Part shown: in pieces, positions 23,701-33,602 of the stretch
How the letters are laid out: every line of letters begins with the position of its first letter
How positions within the stretch are numbered: the stretch's first letter is position 1
The notes under the pieces: generated by a model
The model's database searches: none
What the model saw: the letters and a program-made list of their open reading frames with translations, nothing else
What the model was told of the DNA's origin: nothing
Made by a program: the position numbers and the translations under genes
Assembly: GCF_958979055.1 (NCBI RefSeq)
Contig: NC_084890.1
Span: forward strand, 806,001-870,000
Length of the DNA stretch: 64,000 bases
DNA from: Alnus glutinosa
Lineage: Eukaryota > Streptophyta > Magnoliopsida > Fagales > Betulaceae
Reading direction: 5' to 3'

Positions 23701-26159
23701 TACTCTTCCACTTTAGTATAGGAGATAAAATATATAAACTGGAACCACTCCCCCCCAACCCCCCCCAAAAAAAAGAAAAAAAAAAAGAAATAAATAATAA
23801 TAATAATCATAATAAAGGCCAAGCTCTTATGTCTTTCAGTTACAATTATGTTAAGAACACGAGGCACACATCTAAACCGAAGTGTGGCAAAAGGCTATGA
23901 CCTTAATTGGCCAAAGCATCAGCTACCTATTAGCATTTACTAATACGATAATAGCTCTTCTTGCATGTGACTGTTGCATAAATACGATATTTCACCATGT
24001 AAACAAGACAAGATTAAAAATGATAAACAAAAAAGAAAACAATTGAAAGGATCAAAGTGTTACGGTAAACATGATCACACACCTTTCTTGTCCTCACCAT
24101 GTCCTTTAGCCATAGCAAGAAGCTCCTTTCTGTTTTTTCCAACAACATGAGACATGTCCTAGAAACAAACATGTTCCACAACTTACCCTTCTAACAATTA
24201 ACAATTCAGAAGAGAATTCACTTTGTTCAAGTGTCATACCGGAAGAGGGAAGTATGGGGAGTTCTTATATACATTTGTATAGTGTTCTATACATTGTTCT
24301 TTACTCTTAGTTCCCACATGCTCAGCAACTTCTGCCCAGTTACCCAAGCCATACATTTCAGTCCCCTGAAATAAGGATTTTGATAATACAAATTAAAAAG
24401 ACTTTTCCAGGTAACATATAAAGAGCTGAAAAAAAAGGTAGGATCAAGCAACTCTATTGTAATTTGTAGGGATAAAACTGAGATTAAAAGTACCTCTAGT
24501 AGCAGTATTTCATCATCAGCATTCCAGTCAGGGCATATAAGAGGAAAAGATAAATTATCCTGTTGAAAGGGAAACCATAAAAGCATAAGAACAATTTAAA
24601 GGTTTACATTCTTTTGTTCTGAGTCTCTGTCATGATCAGCATCGCATCATGCTGAAACAGGCACAAAGTTACATCCTCATCACAAAAACATGAATAACAG
24701 CCTCTACTAGTAACTTAACACCAAGCAAAACTCTACGAGTCTGCCAGGTATCAGCAGGAGAAGTACTTTATTAATGGAATTACTAACCATAACCCTGTAA
24801 GGGTGATTGCTCTTATGTGGTATGACCTCAGCTCCAACAGAAAAACACTCTATACATAAGTCAAAATCGGGGCAAAAGGAACATTTGATACGGATCTTCC
24901 CTGTAATGTCTTTGTTGCAATAATTGCAATGGTATAAAGCCCTTTTCCCTTCACTTGTCCCTTGACCTGTGTCCAACACACACATATACACACACACAAG
25001 AAAAAGAAAAAGGATCAGAAAGACAAAAGGTAAAAAGCATATAGACAGCAACAGGTACCACTACCAATGATGACTTGGATAGAAAATCATCAGCACCATC
25101 ATATTGGTATAGCAGCTTCTAAATGTACTCCAAACTCATTATAGCAACAGAAGGCAGGACTTAACTAAATAAAAGACGAAAAAAAACCCTGTGCCTGGGC
25201 AGAACCTCAATCAAATGACCCTAACATCAAGTCAGTTGAGGTTTCGACAGGCTTCCTACACATACCGTTTATAAAATGTTAATTACCAGATTACAACATA
25301 GACATCAAGGGCGAGAGTGAGGGTGTGTCTTCCAGGAGGGAAGTGGGAGAGGGGATTGGGTTTGAAAAGAGAGAATAGTTGAAAACACTTTCATACCATT
25401 GTGATCTCTGCAACAGCTAATCATCAAGAAAACCATGCCACCAGAGTTTACTTATAAACTGCCTATATTTAAACTTATGCAACAGTGGAATAGTACCTGC
25501 AGCTGCGGATTCTGAATTTTCACCACTGGAGGCATTCTTTTTTCTTCTTGATCTGCATGGCCAAAAATTGGTATTCTAAAATAAGAAACTAAAACAATGT
25601 GCCAAATGTAAATCCATGAAGCAAATAATACGATGCACTCATATAAATATACAGAGCTTAAGCAAAATCATAGCACAATTAATAAATCAATATACCAATA
25701 TAAGTTTATTTATTTTTTATTTATTTTAAAAAAAACTAAATCTTTAAATTAATAAAGGCTGTCAAGCAAACAAATCTCTCCCTCTGGGCAAGTATGAGTC
25801 TACTTCCACCATTATTGTCAGTGGTAACACATAACCCCCATTTTGTATTTACTGCATTCTTTCCACTTTCACATTTAAACACACTGCCGATCTTATATAA
25901 CATTTCACAACCCCATCTTTTTTGCGCCTAAAAATATGAACAGTAAGAACTAAGAATACCGAATGTATGTGCAAAAATCGAACTTTACACACACACACAA
26001 CCAAAAAAAAAAAAAAAAAAAAAACCCAACAACCGAGCAAGCTCAAATGCGAATTAAAACTCCAAAAAAAAAAAAAAATTGAAATTATTAGAAAGCAGAT
26101 AAGAACCTTTGGGTGGGGTCCTCATCGGCAGAGTGGAAGTTTCCACGAGAGCGACCCAT
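20771..26159 (-). CDS. ADA2: Transcriptional adaptor ADA2 (ADA2b-like), SAGA histone-acetyltransferase module
   Basis: Thirteen exons were placed: 26159-26107, 25552-25497, 24966-24788, 24559-24494, 24365-24240, 24158-24083, 23580-23517, 23438-23380, 23270-23172, 22875-22653, 22299-22089, 21787-21521 and 20962-20771. All have GT-AG borders and consistent phases, giving 556 residues. The protein starts MGRSRGNFHSADEDPTQR. A ZZ zinc finger lies at about 45-90 ('YHCNYCNKDITGKIRIKCSF', 'CPDFDLCIECFSVGAE'). A SANT/Myb domain lies at about 100-150 ('CPDWNADDEILLLEGTEMYG', 'NWAEVAEHVGTKSKEQCIEH'). The ADA2 middle region includes 'EFDTEYDNDAEQLLAEMEFK' and 'LDERKRRKDFIL'. A C-terminal SWIRM domain lies at about 475-556, ending 'DRVYDMLVKKGIAQP'. 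ADA2 links the GCN5 acetyltransferase to activators and stimulates histone H3 acetylation. The N-terminus favours the ADA2b/PROPORZ1 branch. No defect was seen. Confidence 0.95.
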
Positions 26160-26277
26160 TGAACTCTGAAGCTGAGAGAGCTCAGGAAGACCTGTGTAAT
26201 TAACACTGCTTGCTCAACCAAAAGGCACAAAGGAGAATGCGCGGGAGACCAGTATATAGGACCCAGAACAACCTAAA

Positions 26278-26640
26278 TTTCGCAGGCACTTGTGAATTGG
26301 TTTTGATTGCTTCCAAACTGGGTATTAATGGGTCAAGCTCAAAATCACAAATTTCTGAGTTTTTGGGTCTTTTTCTTTTCTTTGAGAATTTTGGTTTTTG
26401 AAGTAGATTTGGATTTTGGGGTGTCTCACAAATGCTCAAATACTGGGGCTTTAGGGCCAAGCAAAACCCCTAAATTTCTCAGGCACTGAGAATTGGTTTT
26501 GATAGCTTCCAAACTGGGTATTAATGGGTCAAGCTCAAAATCACACATTTCTGATATTTTTGGTCCTTCTTGGTAATTTTGGATTTTGATGCAGATTTGG
26601 ATTTGGGTTCTCTCGCAAACTTTCAAATACAGGGGGGGGG
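26278..26640. repeat. Direct duplication upstream of ADA2, period about 197 bp
   Basis: 'caggcact' followed by 'gaattggttttgat', 'gcttccaaactgggtattaa' and 'tcaagctcaaaatcaca' occurs from about 26282 and again from about 26479. A poly-G tract follows at 26632-26652. The array lies 120-480 bp before the ADA2 start codon and so in its leader or promoter. Confidence 0.85.
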
Positions 26641-27481
26641 GGGGAGGGGGGGCTCTGTGTGAAATTTCCTGTTTTGGTGGTTGCATAAATAGATTACTGT
26701 CCAAAAGTTGTAACAAAATGCGCTACTACGAGCTAAAGTTGCAGGTCAAACTGAATTTTGGAGCTCGGCTGTTTTCATGAGTAGCTGGACTAGAAAGAAA
26801 AAGTGTGTTTGTTTAGTGAGAAAGCGAATGCGCCATCCAAGAAAACTTTTAAATGGACCGAAAAAGAAAAAGTCTTGAGTTTATTTGGGCTTTGGCTGAC
26901 TTTTCATAAATGGTGGCCTCTTTGTTTTGGCCCTTTTGGGTAATTAACATGCCTATAAAGTTTTCCTTAAATTGAATTGAATAGATGTTTTTAAATTTTG
27001 TCTAAATTTAATCTATTAAATTGATCAATATTGTTTAAATTTGTAATTTTTATATACATTTTTAATAAAATTAACAAAGTATACGAGAATACTCTATGAA
27101 CAAATGTTACTTTGCTAGACCTAATTAAAGAAACCTCCAACCCACTTCAGTGAACAACTTTGTCCTAACCTAAGGGCTAGTGGGGATATGAAATGGAAAT
27201 AAAAAAAGTTGCATCTAAGTCAACAATTTGAAGAAATATTCGGTGAGTATTGTTTACTCACCAAAGATAAAAATAAAATATACTTTTTTTAATTTTAATA
27301 TTCACTTTCCTTTAAATAAAACAAAAGTAAAGAAATTTTTGAAAAATATTATTTAAATAAAATAATGAAAATAATAGCTAAAATAGAAAATCAGATATAA
27401 GCTCTTTAAAAAAATGATAGCTATATTAGCTAAAGTAAAAAAATAAAAATAAATAAATTTTTAGCTAAAATAAAGAGCAAA
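26641..27481. other. AT-rich spacer
   Basis: No gene or clear repeat boundary is visible. The sequence becomes strongly AT-rich after 26940. Confidence 0.4.
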
Positions 27482-27800
27482 TTTATTAAGCGGATATAAA
27501 TGCTGGTTGATATGCACAACGCCTAGTATCTATCGTTTACAGTTATGACTACTAGAGTATCTAATCTCATTCGCTCCTCTAGCTTTTGTCTTTCGGGTCA
27601 ATGGCAGGTTGGTAACCCAGTAGAATGCTTTTGTCATCGATATTTTTTTTGATTTTTATGCATTTCACCGCTCCACCGAAAATTCTCACAACCCCTACCG
27701 TACATCAGCTTAGTAATTTCCACCGCCTGTCCGGGGTAGCCAGGGGATTTGACGGCAAAAAAAAAAGTTCGCCCAATCTTTAGAGTATGCCGATATATTG
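27482..27800 (-). pseudogene. Nuclear insertion of plastid DNA: decayed 16S rRNA fragment
   Basis: Read on the minus strand, this is plastid-type 16S rRNA. It contains the positions equivalent to the 'ATTAGATACCCCAGTAGTCC' region (here 'attagatactctagtagtca'), 'gtaaacgatagatactaggc', 'ggtgaaatgcataaaaatca' and 'ggacaggcggtggaaa'. The 'gatggatactaggcg' type of sequence after the GTAAACGAT motif is plastid rather than mitochondrial. Most differences from the plastid consensus are C-to-T or G-to-A changes, as expected when methylated nuclear copies decay. It is about 320 bp, non-functional, and homology fades at both ends. Confidence 0.85.
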
Positions 27801-28448
27801 TTTAGGAATATAATAAGGCCTATCTATTTCTATTTGACCGTCTTCTGTGTTTGGGACGGAAAATCTTTTAACGGCTAGTCCATGAACATGATTAAGGCCT
27901 GAACTTTGGATGTATGGATATCAATTGTCAAGCTAAACTTAGGGCCCAACTAAAAAAGAGGGGAATTTTATTTTTAAAAAAAACTAGACTTGGGCCTTGT
28001 TTGGAATCGTGTGAAAGACTACAAAAATCGAGAAATGCTTTACTTTTCAAATTTTTTTCTCTAAAAGTGATTCATAAATAATGTGTCATCGTCTCACACA
28101 TTTAAAAAAAATAATAAATCACTTGAAATTGTACTTATCATGAGGTCCCAAAGCTTGGAACATGATTCTCTCAATTTTAAGTGAAATAGAAATGATCTAT
28201 TTAATTGTTCATATTAGATTTTACAGATTTAATTGTGTATATGTTACTACGCAGTTAATATATTACCACATTATTCAAAATTTTAAATCATATGACATTA
28301 TATATACTATTTGATACAACAAAAGAAAAATTTAACCCAAAAATAAATTGTCTTCCCATCATGATCGCCAAAGGCCACCCTTGCTCTAGAAACCAAGCTC
28401 TTTGGTTTAGCCAAATAGGGCTTGGGCTAACATTACGTTGTTGTTGGT

Positions 28449-28484
<36 letters not shown>

Positions 28485-28640
28485 TAGTATTATTATTATT
28501 TTATGGATTATAGTAAGATTGTGATACCTTGACTTGGGACTTAATTCGATCTGGTCACTAAATAATTTGTTTTGCAACAGTGACCTACCACTTGCCATTT
28601 TGATTTAAACTCTAATTAGATATTGGAAGTACTTAAAAAG
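27801..28640. other. AT-rich spacer with simple repeats
   Basis: It contains a 34-base T run at 28450-28483 with a short 'attattatt' tail. A sequence starting 'gggccttgtttggaatcg' near 27996 resembles a MITE end but no partner end was found. Confidence 0.4.
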
Positions 28641-29700
28641 CTTTTTTATTTTTTATTTTTTTATAGATACTCTGAAACAAAAAATAGGAAAGCAAGAAAA
28701 ACTAGGTGGAAAGACGCCTGCTGCCTCTAGACGAGAGGTCTTTACCACTTACAATAAGAACAAAAGATAATGGTAAAGGATAAATGGAAATGTTACCTAA
28801 AAACAATCTAGTTGCGGCCCAATGTACCACATGATGGGCACAGAAGTTTGCACTTCTTACAATTTTGTGAGCTTTTTAAGAGGAAGAAGCTAGGATCGAT
28901 GGACTCTAATGTTCTAAGAATTATGGAAGAGATCCTTCGATCTAAGTAACAAAAAGATTTTGGAGAGCTGATAATACAACTTGTGAATCACTTTCCAAAA
29001 TAAAGTGATTTAGTTGTAGGGATGACGCTAGTGAAACCACTAATTTGGCAGTAAGCGCTTCACCATAGTTTGGATGACAAGGGGGAGAGAGCTGAGATGC
29101 CATATGAAGAATGTAGCCTTGAAAATTTCTGCAGATTGCAACTTACATTGATAAAGAGCCTCTTATAGCAGTATCAAGATTAATTGTAACCCATGTTGGT
29201 TTAGGAAGTATCCATTTGTCGACCACAATGACAATGGGGAGAGACGGATGCCAAGAAGTGTAATGCTCCAAAGTAGTCATATTGATATGTTTTGAGATGT
29301 TGTGGATATCAATGGTGATTCCTTCGTGATGAGCTTTATTCCGATAGAACCGTAAGAGGTCACAAGCCACTCTGCAAAGATTTGAATCTTGTGATAATAT
29401 GATGAAGGGATATTGAGAAATTGCCCCGGAGAAATAATCTGTTGTATCTAATTTGTCAATGAGATAAGACTGAATGCTGAAGAATTCAGGGGCCAAAATG
29501 AGTGCCTCCAAACAAATTGTGCAAAAATGCAATTGAAAAACAAATGACGAAGGGAAACATCACCCAATTTGCAAAGATAGCATATCGGCAATCTATTTGG
29601 AGAGGGCAATATGGAGTTGACCCTAGAAGTTGTAGGAAGGATATCTGCCAGTTTCCACAAAAAAAGTCTCAGCCTGTCAGTAAGATTCATTCATAATGTG
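28641..29700 (-). mobile_element. 5'-truncated LINE, zf-RVT and RNase H end
   Basis: On the minus strand, 29690-29448 encodes a zf-RVT segment ('LFLWKLADILPTTSRVNSIL', 'CYLCKLGDVSLRHLFFNCIF'). After a frame change, 29532-29143 encodes linker and RNase H-like sequence ('ILPKPTWVTINLDTAIRG'). Further remnants run to about 28800 ('GEALTAKLVVSLASSLQLNH', 'ESDSQVVLSAL'). The order zf-RVT then RVT_3-type RNase H is that of plant LINE ORF2 C-termini. T-rich sequence at about 28640-28665 is the remnant tail. The copy is broken by stops and frameshifts and is a different lineage from the two LINEs near the window start. Confidence 0.75.
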
Positions 29701-30751
29701 CATATGAGTTCCATTTACATGGATTATATATTTATATATAAAATCGCAATTTCATACGAATTTCCCACGGCTAATGTGTTAAGTACAAAATATTAACTTC
29801 ATCATTTTACCCAAAAAGGGTGTTGTTAGGATATTAAGCTTTTACTAAAAGTTCTTTACAAATTCACTTGTCAGCCACTAAATACTTAAATTTATTTATC
29901 ATTTATGTTGTGTCACGTGGCACTCACCAATCACATGTGAGTTTGTAAGAGAAGTATAATCCGAAAGATTTTCCTGCAAAGAGGAAAAACAAAGTTGCAC
30001 AAAATTAGCAGTTAGAATTGAGGGTCTGAGTTGTTTAATCATATGAATCAAGTTAGAATGAATTTATATAATCTTATACTTATGTCTTGACACGATTAGA
30101 ATTCGACATTCGACATTCGACATTAATGGCTAACATTAATTTTTACATGACTTGCAAATTCGATATATATAAGTTCAACACAAAATTAATAAGTTATGAT
30201 TTAAGAATCTAAGTCGTTTTGTAAATTAATGTATATAATCTTACAGATTCGATACAATCCAAATTCCACGAATAAACATGAATTGCCGCCCCCCTGTTCA
30301 GAATAAACAAATCACTGCAGCGTACACATCCATTCCCCACACGGAAAATTCACACACCATGGTTTAAAGGGTCTTTTTCTTATTTCACTTACGTAACTCA
30401 TGACGAGGTTGATGACATAAACATGATGGAGTGTTCAGCAAACATCGGAGCCACCAATGAAAGCAAATTGGACTTTAGACCGCAATAAAATTTAATACAA
30501 CGATAATGAGAAGAGTCGTCATGTCAAACGTCATGGGTTGAATCTTTGAAATTCAATTACACAAGTACTTTGTTGTTACCAAGAAATTTCTGGTTCTTGG
30601 CAAAGTTGATCACTCACCTCCTCACAAGTATATATATATAGACCGTACTTTGGCTTCCCAGTATTACAACAACCCTTCATTTCTTTGTTCCTGTCCAATC
30701 TGCTTCTGTACTCACTTCATCAATTCTAGCCATCAAGAGCTCCACAAAACA
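29701..30751. other. Upstream region of the serine acetyltransferase gene
   Basis: AT-rich, with a decayed repeat at about 30000-30290 that includes three copies of 'attcgac' (30108-30125). The gene-proximal part has 'tatatatatataga' at 30630-30643, a plausible TATA region about 110 bp before the ATG. No gene lies in this stretch. Confidence 0.45.
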
Positions 30752-31669
30752 ATGGCAGCTTGTATTGCTAATTCAAGAAGCGAAAGTACTTCTAGTAGTG
30801 CATTTTCTTTGAACCCCAATCAATTCCAAAAGAGTAGTTCTAGTTGCAGGTCCAAATTCTGCATATCCCCCAGTTTGTCAAATCTTGTTTCATGTAAAAC
30901 CATTAACCGGGGTGGGAAGAAAGTCTCAATTGAGGATCATGAAGATGAGCTATGGTTGAAAATCCGAGAGGAAGCTTCATGTGACTTGGAGCAAGAGCCT
31001 ATCTTGTCTAAATACTACTACTCGTCGATATTGTCACATGTTTCACTAGAGAGCGCGTTAGCGAATCAGCTAGCGATGAAGTTGGGAAATTCAGAAGTTG
31101 CTAGTGATGCACTGAAGGAAATTCTCTTAAGCGTTTTTGCTGAAGATCAGGAGGTCAGGAGAGCCATTAGAGATGATCTCAGAGCTGTAAGAGAACGAGA
31201 CCCTGCCTGCCTCAGTTATGTCCATTGCTTGTTGAATTTCAAAGGTTTTCTTGCATGCCAAGCTCACAGGGTGGCAAACAAATTGTGGTCACAAGGAAGG
31301 ACTGTCATGGCACTCCTACTTCAGAGTCGAATATCTGAGGTTTTTGCAGTGGACATCCATCCTGGAGCGAGAATTGGTCGGGGGATTTTACTTGATCATG
31401 CCACTGGTGTTGTGATTGGAGAGACAGCAGTCATAGGAGATAATGTCACAATTCTGCATAATGTGACATTTGGTGGTACAGGGAAAGTTTCTGGAGACAG
31501 GCATCCTAAGATAGGTGATGGGGTTTTTATAGGAGCAGGAACAAAGGTTTTGGGTAATATAACAATTGGAGAAGGAGCTAAAATAGGTGCAGGGTCAGTG
31601 GTTCTGAAGGATGTGCCTCCTAAGACTACTAGTGTTGGAAATCCAGCTAGATTGGTTGGAGGAAAATAG
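30752..31669 (+). CDS. Serine O-acetyltransferase, plastid type, lacking the usual C-terminal tail
   Basis: An intronless frame encodes 305 residues. The ATG at 30752 is chosen because the frame upstream has no other ATG. Residues 1-55 are Ser-rich and basic, like a plastid transit peptide. The helical N-terminal SAT domain is at about 65-185 ('DELWLKIREEA', 'RERDPACLSYVHCLLNFKGF'). The left-handed beta-helix acyltransferase domain is at about 200-300 ('DIHPGARIGRGILLDHATGV', 'VIGETAVIGDNVTILHNVTF', 'GGTGKVSGDRHPKIGDG'). The enzyme makes O-acetylserine from serine and acetyl-CoA, the precursor step of cysteine synthesis. The frame stops right after 'GNPARLVGGK'. Family members normally continue about 25-30 residues to a terminal '...SEWSDYVI'-type tail that docks into O-acetylserine (thiol)lyase. 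No matching tail was found in the next 60 bases in any frame. Active-site residues appear present. Confidence 0.92.
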   Translation: MAACIANSRSESTSSSAFSLNPNQFQKSSSSCRSKFCISPSLSNLVSCKTINRGGKKVSIEDHEDELWLKIREEASCDLEQEPILSKYYYSSILSHVSLESALANQLAMKLGNSEVASDALKEILLSVFAEDQEVRRAIRDDLRAVRERDPACLSYVHCLLNFKGFLACQAHRVANKLWSQGRTVMALLLQSRISEVFAVDIHPGARIGRGILLDHATGVVIGETAVIGDNVTILHNVTFGGTGKVSGDRHPKIGDGVFIGAGTKVLGNITIGEGAKIGAGSVVLKDVPPKTTSVGNPARLVGGK

Positions 31670-32371
31670 AAACCTGCTGTTATGCGAAATCAGTACTGTT
31701 GGAGCTAGAACCATCGGTTTGGTTGGTTTCCAACAATAAGATCGATTATTGTCCAAGGCTTCTTTCAGTTTCTTTGTTATGTAAATTATTATCTTCATGA
31801 CATTCTGTTTGAAGAACGTTGTTCATATTTGAGGATGACTTAGTAATGTATGGGGATGAAGCCTCTTTCATCTTAAATCATTGTGACAATAATGTCTACT
31901 TACCCAAAAGTGGACTAGAAAACTTGAAAAAAGAAGTGACAATTTATCACTAGATTCCTGGAAAGTCCTCTCTCTCTCTCTCTCTCTCACATGGTCTTTG
32001 TTTATATATTAATGCTGGGCAAATGCTTCATCTAAAGACTTACAGATGAAGCTTTTATTGTGTTTAAAGAGATTTGCTTGCACGTGAATGATCCTAAATT
32101 CAATCCTAGAAAATCTTCATCGGATGATTTGCATGTACTAAGTTTGTACTGTTATTTAACTCTGTACACCAGTACATAAACATTCTCCAAAAAGATACTA
32201 AGGTATTCTATGTGGTTAGGAATATGACATATTTATGTAGCGTTGACCAGTCACCTACAAGTCATTCAGATTGCAAGAAAGAGCAGCTCTCTCTCTCTTG
32301 GCTTCATATCCATGGCCTCTAAAATACTCTACATCCCATTGACCAGTCAGTTTTTTCCAAAATTATGAAAT
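31670..32371. other. 3' flank of the SAT gene and spacer
   Basis: Contains the probable 3' UTR, a (TC)n run at 31970-31988, and no recognised gene before the left TIR of the Pack-MULE. Confidence 0.4.
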
Positions 32372-33602
32372 GGAGCAATGCTACAGCGTCTTCTTGGGTC
32401 CTTCGACTCCTTCTCTCGTCCTCCTCAGCTGACGTGGAATCTTAAAAATCTGCATCAAAATAGGACATTAAACAGCTTTTATTAAAAAAAAAAAAAAAAT
32501 TAAAATCAAACTAAAAGTCTGGAATACACTTCCCGTCCCTCCAAAATTTTCAGCTCCTCTCTCTCTCTCTGTGCAACTTCCGTACGCTCGCAGGAAACCG
32601 CCGCTTAACAACTGTCTCTCTCCCTCTCGCTCGCTCTCCGGTCTTCCACCAGCGGCGTTGTTTCTGTCTTGCCGTTTGTTCTCTCTCGGCGGTCGGCCAC
32701 CTTCCACCGGGCCATCCTTTTCCGGCGTTCTGTCTCCGGCAGATTTAGCGGCCATCCTCCACCGTCAGACACCACATTTTTCTGGTAAATGTTGTTGGTA
32801 TTACTTTTTTAGCTAAACCCACTTTTGATCTAGATTTTTTTTTATTTTTATTTTTCCAGTTTGCCTTCACGAATTTATTTTGATTTTTCTGGCAGACGAT
32901 TTTTGCATTTAGACTTTCTGGTTGGCTATTGTTTCCCCTGTTTGGCTTTTGGATTTGTGGCTGTTGTTTTACATGTTTGTTTGTGTAGCTGATGTGTTTG
33001 ATGATTTGCTTGTATTTTTTTGCTTTTGGGTTTGTGGTTTTCTTCTACATATGGTGGTAGGGAAAGGAAAAATATCATTGCATTACTCTTTGGGTATGTT
33101 GTTGCTGGGTTGTGATTCGGTTTGCTTAAAAAAAAAAAATCAGATTTGGCCGAAATTTAGAGGGATTTTGGCGTTGGGTTTTGATTTTGGTTGTAGTTTG
33201 TTGTTAGTTGGGTGATTTTGTGATGGCCTTGCACTGTCCATTAAAATATATTGGAGCACATGTTGATAAGGATTCTCCGCAAGTTTCGAACCCAGCAACA
33301 TATTCTAAAAAGAGTAGAAACTTGAAAGAAAAAAGTCTTGATTTCCTCCGCAAGTGTCGTGACAGTTGTGATCACTTGAAACAAAAGTTTAAATTTCAAA
33401 GTGTAATTAATCTCTAGAAAGGGTTGTTCTTTCAGGTGTACTGGTCTTGTTCTTGTGAGGGAGAATGTGTATGAAAATGTCAAATTGTCATTTAAACTGC
33501 CTTTTGTTCATTTATATACTAAAATGGTTTGTTTTTTTGTTGTGACTTGTGAATTTTGTTTGCCTTTCAGTTACTCATTGTGGCTACCTTTTGTTCTTCT
33601 AA

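Noticed and set aside
30650-30751. N-terminal extension of the serine acetyltransferase frame
   Set aside because: The extension begins at TTG, contains the promoter-proximal leader and has no ATG before 30752.
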